Of a stretch of DNA of 64,000 bases, positions 40,972 to 51,690 are shown one piece after another; the first letter of the stretch is position 1, and each line of letters begins with the position of its first letter. The stretch lies in contig NC_044495.1 in assembly GCF_902362185.1 (NCBI RefSeq), positions 40,287,211 to 40,351,210 of the forward strand, given 5' to 3'. A program made the translations under genes and the position numbers. The notes under the pieces were generated by a model, which did not search any database, was not told where the DNA came from, and worked only from the letters and a program-made list of their open reading frames with translations. Source of the DNA: Chanos chanos. Its lineage: Eukaryota; Chordata; Actinopteri; Gonorynchiformes; Chanidae.

Positions 40972-41773
40972 ACGGGCGCCGCTGTGGCGGTACCTCCAAA
41001 ATCAGACTCCTTTAGCCGGTTGACCAGAGACGCCTTTCTGTGCTCCAATAAAAGCAGAATTCTCACCTGCCAGGCTGGAGATGCGGGTCCGATTCCTGAC
41101 CGACACAAGATCGCGTGTTCACTTGCCGAAAGCTTCCCTTTATTGCTTAACAGCATCCCCGTGTTCAACATCATGAGACTTAGTTTCAGCTTGCAAATCG
41201 TCTATGTTTTGACACCTGGGTAATGCTGACGCGAATTTGCTTTAGCCGAAGTCAGGCTAACGCTGAATGAGCACTGCTCACCTGGTGCTGCATATGTGCT
41301 GGACGCCCGCATCTGATTAATGCTCAGTGAGGCGCACTGCTTTGTAAGTGGCCCAGAGTTCATGAGAACAAGCCGGGAATCATTAAAAGAACAATTCCTG
41401 TGGTGAAGTACAGGACGCCACTGATTGGAATTAAATATGATACCTCTCCACGGCCTACAAATCTTTTTCTTAAAACCCGGAAGGGCTTGCGGTGGTCTCT
41501 TAGCTTGAACGTGGAGGCTCCAAAATACCTGCCCCAGCTCACTGGTGGTTGTGGGCGTTGGTAAAGTACCTGCCTCCCAGTGACCCAAGTCTGATTGTGG
41601 GCCAGTGGAAGGCACCCTTCAAATGCTTCCGTGGAACATGAAGGCACCTGGCAGCAAACGCCAGTGTGTGGGTGAGCGTGATTACCTTCTGTTAATGAGG
41701 CTTCAGCTGCCTCCATTTTTAACTTGCTCGGAGCGGCGTCAGACAGTAAGCAAAGTAAACAAACGCGAAATCT

Positions 41774-41844
41774 TGCATTGGCCGGGAATCGGACCCGGGT
41801 CTCCCGCGTGGCAGGCGAGAATTCTACCACTGAACCACCAATGC
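41774..41844 (-). tRNA. tRNA-Gly(GCC)-like, array copy 9
   Basis: Same 71-nt body. The unit downstream on the + strand has TCACTCGCCG (41993 region), shared only with copy 10. Confidence 0.85.
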
Positions 41845-42646
41845 ACGGGCGCCGCTGTGGCGGTACCTCCAAAATCAGACTCCTTTAGCCGGTTGACCAG
41901 AGACGCCTTTCTGTGCTCCAATAAAAGCAGAATTCTCACCTGCCAGGCTGGAGATGCGGGTCCGATTCCTGACCGACACAAGATCGCGTGTTCACTCGCC
42001 GAAAGCTTCCCTTTATTGCTTAACAGCATCCCCGTGTTCAACATCATGAGACTTAGTTTCAGCTTGCAAATCGTCTATGTTTTGACACCTGGGTAATGCT
42101 GACGCGAATTTGCTTTAGCCGAAGTCAGGCTAACGCTGAATGAGCACTGCTCACCTGGTGCTGCATATGTGCTGGACGCCCGCATCTGATTAATGCTCAG
42201 TGAGGCGCACTGCTTTGTAAGTGGCCCAGAGTTCATGAGAACAAGCCGGGAATCATTAAAAGAACAATTCCTGTGGTGAAGTACAGGACGCCACTGATTG
42301 GAATTAAATATGATACCTCTCCACGGCCTACAAATCTTTTTCTTAAAACCCGGAAGGGCTTGCGGTGGTCTCTTAGCTTGAACGTGGAGGCTCCAAAATA
42401 CCTGCCCCAGCTCACTGGTGGTTGTGGGCGTTGGTAAAGTACCTGCCTCCCAGTGACCCAAGTCTGATTGTGGGCCAGTGGAAGGCACCCTTCAAATGCT
42501 TCCGTGGAACATGAAGGCACCTGGCAGCAAACGCCAGTGTGTGGGTGAGCGTGATTACCTTCTGTTAATGAGGCTTCAGCTGCCTCCATTTTTAACTTGC
42601 TCGGAGCGGCGTCAGACAGTAAGCAAAGTAAACAAACGCGAAATCT

Positions 42647-42717
42647 TGCATTGGCCGGGAATCGGACCCGGGTCTCCCGCGTGGCAGGCGAGAATTCTAC
42701 CACTGAACCACCAATGC
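42647..42717 (-). tRNA. tRNA-Gly(GCC)-like, array copy 10
   Basis: Same 71-nt body; shares the TCACTCGCCG variant with copy 9. Confidence 0.85.
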
Positions 42718-43519
42718 ACGGGCGCCGCTGTGGCGGTACCTCCAAAATCAGACTCCTTTAGCCGGTTGACCAGAGACGCCTTTCTGTGCTCCAATAAAAG
42801 CAGAATTCTCACCTGCCAGGCTGGAGATGCGGGTCCGATTCCTGACCGACACAAGATCGCGTGTTCACTCGCCGAAAGCTTCCCTTTATTGCTTAACAGC
42901 ATCCCCGTGTTCAACATCATGAGACTTAGTTTCAGCTTGCAAATCGTCTATGTTTTGACACCTGGGTAATGCTGACGCGAATTTGCTTTAGCCGAAGTCA
43001 GGCTAACGCTGAATGAGCACTGCTCACCTGGTGCTGCATATGTGCTGGACGCCCGCATCTGATTAATGCTCAGTGAGGCGCACTGCTTTGTAAGTGGCCC
43101 AGAGTTCATGAGAACAAGCCGGGAATCATTAAAAGAACAATTCCTGTGGTGAAGTACAGGACGCCACTGATTGGAATTAAATATGATACCTCTCCACGGC
43201 CTACAAATCTTTTTCTTAAAACCCGGAAGGGCTTGCGGTGGTCTCTTAGCTTGAACGTGGAGGCTCCAAAATACCTGCCCCAGCTCACTGGTGGTTGTGG
43301 GCGTTGGTAAAGTACCTGCCTCCCAGTGACCCAAGTCTGATTGTGGGCCAGTGGAAGGCACCCTTCAAATGCTTCCGTGGAACATGAAGGCACCTGGCAG
43401 CAAACGCCAGTGTGTGGGTGAGCGTGATTACCTTCTGTTAATGAGGCTTCAGCTGCCTCCATTTTTAACTTGCTCGGAGCGGCGTCAGACAGTAAGCAAA
43501 GTAAACAAACGCGAAATCT

Positions 43520-43590
43520 TGCATTGGCCGGGAATCGGACCCGGGTCTCCCGCGTGGCAGGCGAGAATTCTACCACTGAACCACCAATGC
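43520..43590 (-). tRNA. tRNA-Gly(GCC)-like, array copy 11
   Basis: Same 71-nt body, with flanks like copy 7. Confidence 0.85.
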
Positions 43591-44392
43591 ACGGGCGCCG
43601 CTGTGGCGGTACCTCCAAAATCAGACTCCTTTAGCCGGTTGACCAGAGACGCCTTTCTGTGCTCCAATAAAAGCAGAATTCTCACCTGCCAGGCTGGAGA
43701 TGCGGGTCCGATTCCTGACCGACACAAGATCGCGTGTTCACTTGCCGAAAGCTTCCCTTTATTGCTTAACAGCATCCCCGTGTTCAACATCATGAGACTT
43801 AGTTTCAGCTTGCAAATCGTCTATGTTTTGACACCTGGGTAATGCTGACGCGAATTTGCTTTAGCCGAAGTCAGGCTAACGCTGAATGAGCACTGCTCAC
43901 CTGGTGCTGCATATGTGCTGGACGCCCGCATCTGATTAATGCTCAGTGAGGCGCACTGCTTTGTAAGTGGCCCAGAGTTCATGAGAACAAGCCGGGAATC
44001 ATTAAAAGAACAATTCCTGTGGTGAAGTACAGGACGCCACTGATTGGAATTAAATATGATACCTCTCCACGGCCTACAAATCTTTTTCTTAAAACCCGGA
44101 AGGGCTTGCGGTGGTCTCTTAGCTTGAACGTGGAGGCTCCAAAATACCTGCCCCAGCTCACTGGTGGTTGTGGGCGTTGGTAAAGTACCTGCCTCCCAGT
44201 GACCCAAGTCTGATTGTGGGCCAGTGGAAGGCACCCTTCAAATGCTTCCGTGGAACATGAAGGCACCTGGCAGCAAACGCCAGTGTGTGGGTGAGCGTGA
44301 TTACCTTCTGTTAATGAGGCTTCAGCTGCCTCCATTTTTAACTTGCTCGGAGCGGCGTCAGACAGTAAGCAAAGTAAACAAACGCGAAATCT

Positions 44393-44463
44393 TGCATTGG
44401 CCGGGAATCGGACCCGGGTCTCCCGCGTGGCAGGCGAGAATTCTACCACTGAACCACCAATGC
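44393..44463 (-). tRNA. tRNA-Gly(GCC)-like, array copy 12
   Basis: Same 71-nt body, with flanks like copy 7. Confidence 0.85.
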
Positions 44464-45265
44464 ACGGGCGCCGCTGTGGCGGTACCTCCAAAATCAGACT
44501 CCTTTAGCCGGTTGACCAGAGACGCCTTTCTGTGCTCCAATAAAAGCAGAATTCTCACCTGCCAGGCTGGAGATGCGGGTCCGATTCCTGACCGACACAA
44601 GATCGCGTGTTCACTTGCCGAAAGCTTCCCTTTATTGCTTAACAGCATCCCCGTGTTCAACATCATGAGACTTAGTTTCAGCTTGCAAATCGTCTATGTT
44701 TTGACACCTGGGTAATGCTGACGCGAATTTGCTTTAGCCGAAGTCAGGCTAACGCTGAATGAGCACTGCTCACCTGGTGCTGCATATGTGCTGGACGCCC
44801 GCATCTGATTAATGCTCAGTGAGGCGCACTGCTTTGTAAGTGGCCCAGAGTTCATGAGAACAAGCCGGGAATCATTAAAAGAACAATTCCTGTGGTGAAG
44901 TACAGGACGCCACTGATTGGAATTAAATATGATACCTCTCCACGGCCTACAAATCTTTTTCTTAAAACCCGGAAGGGCTTGCGGTGGTCTCTTAGCTTGA
45001 ACGTGGAGGCTCCAAAATACCTGCCCCAGCTCACTGGTGGTTGTGGGCGTTGGTAAAGTACCTGCCTCCCAGTGACCCAAGTCTGATTGTGGGCCAGTGG
45101 AAGGCACCCTTCAAATGCTTCCGTGGAACATGAAGGCACCTGGCAGCAAACGCCAGTGTGTGGGTGAGCGTGATTACCTTCTGTTAATGAGGCTTCAGCT
45201 GCCTCCATTTTTAACTTGCTCGGAGCGGCGTCAGACAGTAAGCAAAGTAAACAAACGCGAAATCT

Positions 45266-45336
45266 TGCATTGGCCGGGAATCGGACCCGGGTCTCCCGCG
45301 TGGCAGGCGAGAATTCTACCACTGAACCACCAATGC
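45266..45336 (-). tRNA. tRNA-Gly(GCC)-like, array copy 13
   Basis: Same 71-nt body, with flanks like copy 7. Confidence 0.85.
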
Positions 45337-46138
45337 ACGGGCGCCGCTGTGGCGGTACCTCCAAAATCAGACTCCTTTAGCCGGTTGACCAGAGACGCCT
45401 TTCTGTGCTCCAATAAAAGCAGAATTCTCACCTGCCAGGCTGGAGATGCGGGTCCGATTCCTGACCGACACAAGATCGCGTGTTCACTTGCCGAAAGCTT
45501 CCCTTTATTGCTTAACAGCATCCCCGTGTTCAACATCATGAGACTTAGTTTCAGCTTGCAAATCGTCTATGTTTTGACACCTGGGTAATGCTGACGCGAA
45601 TTTGCTTTAGCCGAAGTCAGGCTAACGCTGAATGAGCACTGCTCACCTGGTGCTGCATATGTGCTGGACGCCCGCATCTGATTAATGCTCAGTGAGGCGC
45701 ACTGCTTTGTAAGTGGCCCAGAGTTCATGAGAACAAGCCGGGAATCATTAAAAGAACAATTCCTGTGGTGAAGTACAGGACGCCACTGATTGGAATTAAA
45801 TATGATACCTCTCCACGGCCTACAAATCTTTTTCTTAAAACCCGGAAGGGCTTGCGGTGGTCTCTTAGCTTGAACGTGGAGGCTCCAAAATACCTGCCCC
45901 AGCTCACTGGTGGTTGTGGGCGTTGGTAAAGTACCTGCCTCCCAGTGACCCAAGTCTGATTGTGGGCCAGTGGAAGGCACCCTTCAAATGCTTCCGTGGA
46001 ACATGAAGGCACCTGGCAGCAAACGCCAGTGTGTGGGTGAGCGTGATTACCTTCTGTTAATGAGGCTTCAGCTGCCTCCATTTTTAACTTGCTCGGAGCG
46101 GCGTCAGACAGTAAGCAAAGTAAACAAACGTGAAATCT

Positions 46139-46209
46139 TGCATTGGCCGGGAATCGGACCCGGGTCTCCCGCGTGGCAGGCGAGAATTCTACCACTGAAC
46201 CACCAATGC
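46139..46209 (-). tRNA. tRNA-Gly(GCC)-like, array copy 14 (last)
   Basis: Same 71-nt body; 3' flank GTGAAATC, intermediate between copies 1-2 and 3-13. Array homology ends 327 bases further right. Confidence 0.85.
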
Positions 46210-46649
46210 ACGGGCGCCGCTGTGGCGGTACCTCCAAAATCAGACTCCTTTAGCCGGTTGACCAGAGACGCCTTTCTGTGCTCCAATAAAAGCAGAATTC
46301 TCACCTGCCAGGCTGGAGATGCGGGTCCGATTCCTGACCGACACAAGATCGCGTGTTCACTTGCCGAAAGCTTCCCTTTATTGCTTAACAGCATCCCTGT
46401 GTTCAACATCATGAGACTTAGTTTCAGCTTGCAAATTGTCTATGTTTTGACACCTGGGTAATGCTGACGCGAATTTGCTTTAGCCGAAGTCAGGCTAACG
46501 CTGAATGAGCACTGCTTACCTGGTGCTGCATATGTGAAAGAAGGTTTGAAAAATCCTAAACTTAAACTTGAATTCTGACTTGAGTTAGCCAAATCCCACA
46601 CCTGCTGAATTTTTGGTTCCAGAACAGATGATTCCAGAGATCAAGTTCA

Positions 46650-47320
46650 CTCAGTTTCGGATAGGTTGTGAGCATTCGTGATGAACTTTAAAAGCCATCA
46701 TCACTCGAACAATGAAGATGGATAAATGACGGATTCTGCTGGCGCAGAGAACTGCGTTCAACCTTTTTTGAGGTGATCGTGTAAGCCTACGAAGAATACC
46801 GGCACATATTATTAAGGAAAAGTAATACAGCAACAGCAGCAAAGGAAAGGGAGATGGCATGGCAAAAAAATTGCTGACAGAGCTAATGCATAAGATTATC
46901 AAGTTGTGTAAAATAGTTATGTTGCATTCAGTATTTAAAGTAACTTTTAAGAATTTGGATGTAATTTGCCTGCATTGTACACTATAATACTAGATGCACT
47001 GTATGTTTTTGAATCAGATGTAACCCCAGTGGTGTGAGACGCACTTGGCAGCAGCTAAAGGTCAAATACAAAAACATAATTCAATCAGGTAATATTTTAT
47101 TTGCCTTATAGCTAATTTGTTTCCTTAATTGTAAATATAGGCCTAGGCATCACAGTTGAGTTTCACTTGGTGGCCCCTGCCACCACCTTTTACCCTGGCT
47201 GAAGAGCTAGTACTAAGCCAGAACGCAGAGAGGCCATTTGTGGGTGGCATTCCCGGGGGTAGCTCATCAGAGCGAACTACTCCCCAGGACACAAGCGCCT
47301 ATATAAATGGTAGGTTTAAT
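46650..47320 (+). pseudogene. Harbinger Myb/SANT-like gene, + strand copy, N-terminal and middle parts
   Basis: Fragments match the Myb-like DNA-binding protein of Harbinger transposons. SNTATAAKEREMAWQK lies at about 46828-46875, followed by IADRANA one base out of frame because an A run is one base too long. NPSGVRRTWQQLKVKYKNII lies at about 47023-47085. PAEELVLSQNAERPFVGGIPGG-type sequence and TPQDTSAYING lie at 47190-47310. Its end appears at 48787-49025, beyond a second element inserted between. The left end of the transposon is lost against the tRNA array. Confidence 0.6.
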
Positions 47321-47479
47321 ATATTTGAATAAAGGCTGATGGCTGATTAAGACTTTTGCATCTAACCACCTTAATCTCCAATGACTTAAGGAGTCCTAAC
47401 TCCTCTTGACATTCCTCCATCAGTAAGTGCATCATTCTCAACAGATTTTGCCTGATGCATAGGTGAAGTAGCCTACATT

Positions 47480-48507
47480 TAAAACACCTCTAACTGGTGT
47501 TCCAATATTTCAATTTCAAGATCGGCCTTCCTAATTTGTCGCTCCAAGTATGCAAGTGTGATAAATCGGTTTTAGCTATTTTCTTGATGAGATGCATTCT
47601 ATACAACTCCTTTACTGGTTACTGGGAAAACATAAGGATGTTATTAAATTCTACAGTTCTACATACAGAACTAACCAGGCATTTGCTGAACATCTCACTG
47701 TTTTAAACTGTGCTGTGGAGGTTGATGGACCCTCCTCCTGGTAATGCCCAATCATGCTCTGTTAAAAAGGATAAGAACATGCAAGTTGTTTTTCCATTCA
47801 TTCTCATTACTTCAATGTACATTTTAAACTCAAAATTCCACACAGGAATGTAAAAGCATTTAAATGGGGACACAAATATCAGCAGCCACCATACATAATA
47901 TTAAGATGAATCCCTCTCTGTGGCAGCAGACAATGTGTGTTCATCATCATCATCCTGTGACGAACAGCATTCTGTCTCAGAATACTTTAAAGTACTAGCT
48001 TTGGCAAAATCTCTGGAGTATTGAGTACTTACAACTGCAGGGAGTTCTGTTATGGCAGGAGACACCATCAGTGACTGTTGGGAGAAATGGAAAACCCCAA
48101 AATATGCCTCACCTGTTTGAAGTATGTTTTTATATTTCATTTTCAGCTGCTGCCAAGTGAGTTTTGTGCCCATGGGATTGCACCTAAATGAAAATAGAAT
48201 TTTATTCAATAACATTCCACCACTTTCACCTGCAATATTAAAGGAAAGTGTAGTTAAATGTTAAATGAATAGACTACTGCCTTCAAACCTACGCATTGAC
48301 TCAGGCAGCAATTCTCACACATGCTAGTTGTCTCTCCTTTGCCACTGCCGCCGTGTTGCTTTTTCTTCTGAAAATGTGCTCATACTCAGTATAAGCACGC
48401 ATCAGAATTTTGAGCTCCATTAGGGTGAAGTAAGACGATCTTTTTTTCTCACTGGTTGTGGTATTGGAGCTCCACTGATGATGGCTTTTTATAGTCATCA
48501 TGCACAC
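47480..48507 (-). pseudogene. Harbinger Myb/SANT-like gene, - strand copy
   Basis: Read on the - strand: SANT start EKKRSSYFTLMELKILMRAY then EYEHIFRRKSNTAAVAKERQ (48507 to about 48305), a second block KLTWQQLKMKYKNILQTGEA (about 48170-48110), an acidic DDDDEHTLSAATERDS segment (about 47950-47905), and a C-terminal coil LAYLERQIRKADLEIEILE (about 47565-47500). It belongs to the element whose right end is at 48641-48668. It appears to be inserted into the + strand copy, since that copy resumes at 48787. Confidence 0.65.
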
Positions 48508-48640
48508 GCTTAACTGAGAGTGAATATACTCAGAGTTGATTAAACTAATTCAGATCAGCCGTTCTGGAACCGAAAACTCTGAGCTTCCCATCTCAGGGTT
48601 CATCAAGATTAAACAGAGTTCAGGATTAAATTCAGAGTTT

Positions 48641-48668
48641 GTTAACCCTGCTTTCTGGAATACACCCC
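48641..48668. repeat. Right terminal inverted repeat of inner Harbinger element
   Basis: GTTAACCCTGCTTTCTGGAA followed by TACACCCC. This is the reverse complement of the GGGG(T)GTATTCCAGAAAGCAGGG type terminus typical of fish Harbinger elements. Confidence 0.7.
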
Positions 48669-48786
48669 AGAGAACATCTTAGCACGGTGAGAATAACTTC
48701 TCATATGGATCTTTATCACCCATGTGTCTCAGTGAAATCATAAACGAACACTACAGTCTCCTAACAAAATGCTGTCTCTCTTCCCA

Positions 48787-49025
48787 GATGCCGGTAAAAG
48801 ATCTATATAAAGTCCATCTGGAGAAGCAAATTAAAAAATGTGACCTCCAGATGGACGACATACAACTTCAAATAAAAAAAAAAACAACTTGAAATTGAAA
48901 TACTGGAGGTCAAGTTAAAGGTGGGTTTATAAAATGATTTTATTTTTCCATTGGTATGCATGGTGTTAATAAATTAAAGCATGTCCTTTCATTTTTATTT
49001 GCAGGACTTAAAGAGGAACTGAAAT
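48787..49025 (+). pseudogene. C-terminal end of the + strand Harbinger Myb-like gene
   Basis: MPVKDLYKVHLEKQIKKCDL then QMDDIQLQIKKK, an over-long A run, and LEIEILEVKLK, followed after a short intron by DLKRN and a stop. It is the same coiled C terminus as in the - strand copy (LERQIRKADLEIEILE), in the opposite orientation. Confidence 0.55.
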
Positions 49026-49084
49026 CTGCTGAGCATGCAGGAAAAAAATAATAAATGAATGGGGAAAAAAATTTGGGGGTGATG

Positions 49085-49957
49085 TTGCACTTAACTGAAG
49101 TGATTATGGCAAATTGTGTCCCTCACAGTCTGGCCATCTCGGTTGTAAGGAATGTGGCATAGGGGCGCATCATCTTCCACTACAATTGGAGGACAGTGTC
49201 TTTCTCCTCTTATTGTGGCAATATTATGAAACACCACAATGATGTCACATGCCCTCTCTAGACTGACCCTGATGTGGGTGGCATCACATATTATCCTGAC
49301 AATGGAGAATGAGTTGCATTACTATCTGAAATGAAGATTTGAGTAAGAGACTTAAACCCTTGTCATTACCTGCACATTGATGCTGTGAAAAGATGTCCTA
49401 TTTACATAATCTCCTTCGTCCACAATCTGTGTTCCATCCACACAGCCAATTACATTTGGAAATCTTGAAATGTTAGATAATGCTTATTCATTGTTCAAAC
49501 AGATCAGTACCTAAACCCTTCATATAGATTTTTACATAAGACTAACCAACCTGTTAATCTGTAGAATTCCTCTTTGATGGCTTTAGGTCCCGTGACAACA
49601 ACGAAAATGTGCAAAGTGCTTCAGTGTAAGTCACACGTTTTGGATGGCTCTGCACACTGTTGTTTTCCCAATGTTTTCAGCATCTCCAATGTTATACAGA
49701 AAACTGCCATTGGCAAAAAATGAAGGGCAATGCACAGAGTTTGTAAGGATGTGAGCGCAAATCCATGATATGTGACGATAGAGATGTCTAATAACTCGTT
49801 CCCAATGAAGTGCACCGCAAATAATTTGAGCTTCCACGTTAATTGGATCTTGAATGAAAGGCCACAATATTATCGAAACAGATGAAACGTCTAATTGAAT
49901 CCTCTGCCACTTAAATACTGCAGGCGTGGTCGGGCTTAACTCAAACAAACCTGACAT
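49085..49957 (-). pseudogene. Harbinger (HARBI1-like) transposase remnant
   Basis: Read on the - strand from 49957: MSGLFELSPTTPAVFKWQRI, a helix-turn-helix region ending in FFANGSFLYNIGDAENIGKT then VCRAIQNV, then (49470-49370) [20 protein letters not shown] with the first catalytic D, a GT donor, and after the intron IICDATH joined directly to RVSLERACDIIVVFHNIATI and a GERHCPP tail. The second D and the E of the DDE triad should lie between IICDATH and the HNIAT helix, so an internal deletion has removed them. The Myb-like gene of the same family lies next to it, on the opposite strand. Confidence 0.8.
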
Positions 49958-50080
49958 TTTTCAGGTTAGTTTCAGAGCATAAGTTGTCATAGTAACTGAA
50001 CTGGACTTACCCTGATCTTTGTATCTGGATTCAAAAATTCCGGCTTTACGTAAATTTTGACTTAAAAGATCTGGCTAACT

Positions 50081-50109
50081 CGCAAATCCTGCTTTCTGGA
50101 ATACCCCCC
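50081..50109. repeat. Right terminal inverted repeat of outer Harbinger element
   Basis: CGCAAATCCTGCTTTCTGGA followed by ATACCCCCC closes the transposase-bearing element just past the start of its transposase gene. It is near-identical in its last 20 bases to the terminus at 48641-48668. Confidence 0.7.
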
Positions 50110-51540
50110 TGCTGAGCAAAGCTAAGAACGAGAATTATTTTCAGGGTTCAACAGGTACTGTCATGTCAGCTAGATCACTACTGAACCAGAAAAGCTGATG
50201 GGTAATTCCTCTCTTTCTGCCTCTGCCTTCTGTCTTTTCAACACTGCCTGCCTTTCCAAGACAAGTCTTTCAGTGTGTTATTCTCTCCAGCTTTCTTTCT
50301 TGTAACGTCTTTTGTCCCTCTGTCTTTCTTCTTCAAGTCTCTCCGTTTCTGTTTTCCTCTTTGCACCTGTCTTCTTTTTCATCTTCCTCTCAATCTTTTC
50401 ATTTATTTTTCTCTTCTGAGTACCACTTCAAGCCACTTGTTGCAGTAGTAAGGGTACACAAATGCACAATTTACAAAGCAGAGTCTCAATGGGCGAGATC
50501 TCCTACACACATCCCAATTTTGTTTATGATAAATCTATGCAATTTTCGGTTTAGATAATTAACTGGCTGTGTTATACTTGGACGTATTTTTGTTACTGCT
50601 CGGGTGTTCTCTCTGTCGCTATCTCTCCCTCTCGCTCCCTGACAGATTTTTCTTTTCAGATTGCTGGCAGGTCACGATTGGCTGGGGAACATCCGAGGGA
50701 ATTTTAAAAGACAACAGCTGCGCAGGACACATCTGGTGGAACCCCCTGCTAAACTCCTGCTGCTACGTCTATAGAGTTTTGGTGTGAAATCTTTTTGGTA
50801 ACGTTGTGGACTCACGAGTCCACATCGAATGTAATTTGTAAATAGGTGTTAATAGTGGGTTATCGTGTTGGTTTCTTTTATGTTCTCTTCGTAGTCAGCA
50901 CTCGTAGGGGGTGGGTGCCATTTCAGTTTGAATGTATTTTCTCCTGTTTATGTTAGTTAGGGAGGGAAGTTGATTTGTCTTTATTTTGGTACTCTTTTGG
51001 ATAGGTTATTCCCTTTCTCTTTAGTTAGATGTGTTTTGTTTATTATTTTGGCCTGGCTCACCCCCGAAGTCTTTTGCGTTTTTGTAAATAATTATATATA
51101 GTAATAAAAAGCAGACTAGTATTATATCTGTGTTGGTACTGGTGTTTCGGGTTCACTCAGGTGGCAGGAGAAGGAGGTTCTCCCACGCATTTATGTTCAC
51201 CCCACCCTAGACGGGGTCGTAACAGGCTGTCTTTACCTCCTGTATTTCTTCCCTACAAACTGGTGCCCAATTTTCACTCCTGATTATACGTACTGATTAT
51301 ACGGGTAGGAGCTCCAGAAAAATGCCAGGGAAGAAGTTAGAAACATTAAGAGCACAGATCTCCAAAGAGAACTTGAGATCTTCACTAAGAGACTGGAGAA
51401 TGCGATCCTGTTCATGTCACAAATCATCATATTACAATTTTTTCCATTGCTTGGTGCATTCTCCACTGTGATTGGCTAGCTAGCTACTTAATTCCACCAG
51501 AAATTCACCTGGTGCACAAGAGAGCATCTCTTAACTTCTG
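50110..51540. other. Gene-poor stretch containing a possible solo LTR
   Basis: T- and C-rich non-coding sequence to about 50650, then the LTR-like segment listed separately, then a short spacer before the THAP gene. No gene seen. Confidence 0.5.
50785..51226 (+). mobile_element. Possible solo LTR of a Gypsy-like retrotransposon (fossil)
   Basis: The segment starts near TG, has an inverted-repeat motif GTGGACTCACGAGTCCAC at 50806-50823 and an AATAAA-type signal near 51103, and ends in GGGGTCGTAACA, an end common in fish Gypsy LTRs. No internal region, second LTR or clear flanking duplication was found, so the call is tentative. Confidence 0.35.
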
Positions 51541-51690
51541 GGCTATGTGTGGTGTGCAATACTGTTTCCGTTTGTAGTTTGTTGTAGTAGCTGTGAGGAG
51601 AGTTGCAAGAAGACCTGGATAGCAATGGCGATCATCTATGTTTTCGAGTTTAAGGAGAAACGTTTAACATATCAACAGCAAGAGAAGAAA

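Larger units (their letters stand above)
34147..46536. repeat. Tandem array of an 873-bp tRNA-Gly-bearing unit, about 14.2 copies
   Basis: The same 873-bp unit repeats head to tail without spacers for 12.4 kb; every landmark returns at exactly +873. Copies differ at only a handful of sites, so the array is young or strongly homogenised. Each unit holds, in + order, a degenerate tRNA-Gly-like element (+ strand), a 71-nt tRNA-Gly(GCC)-like gene (- strand) and a tRNA-Gly 3'-half relic (+ strand). The left edge starts inside a unit at AAAGCTTCCC and is more diverged. The right edge stops inside a unit at GCATATGTG, next to a Harbinger remnant. Long ORFs on both strands (102, 137, 163 and 170 codons) repeat with the unit and overlap the tRNA genes, so I do not treat them as proteins. 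Confidence 0.97.

Noticed and set aside
34218-46461. Repeating ORFs of 137 and 170 codons (- strand) and 102 and 163 codons (+ strand) in the array
   Set aside because: They recur only because the 873-bp unit recurs, overlap each other on both strands, run through the tRNA genes and relics, and have no domain signature.
34147-46536. CRISPR array, 5S rDNA or snRNA cluster as explanations for the repeat
   Set aside because: The unit is 873 bp with no spacer diversity and contains tRNA-Gly, not 5S or snRNA, sequence.
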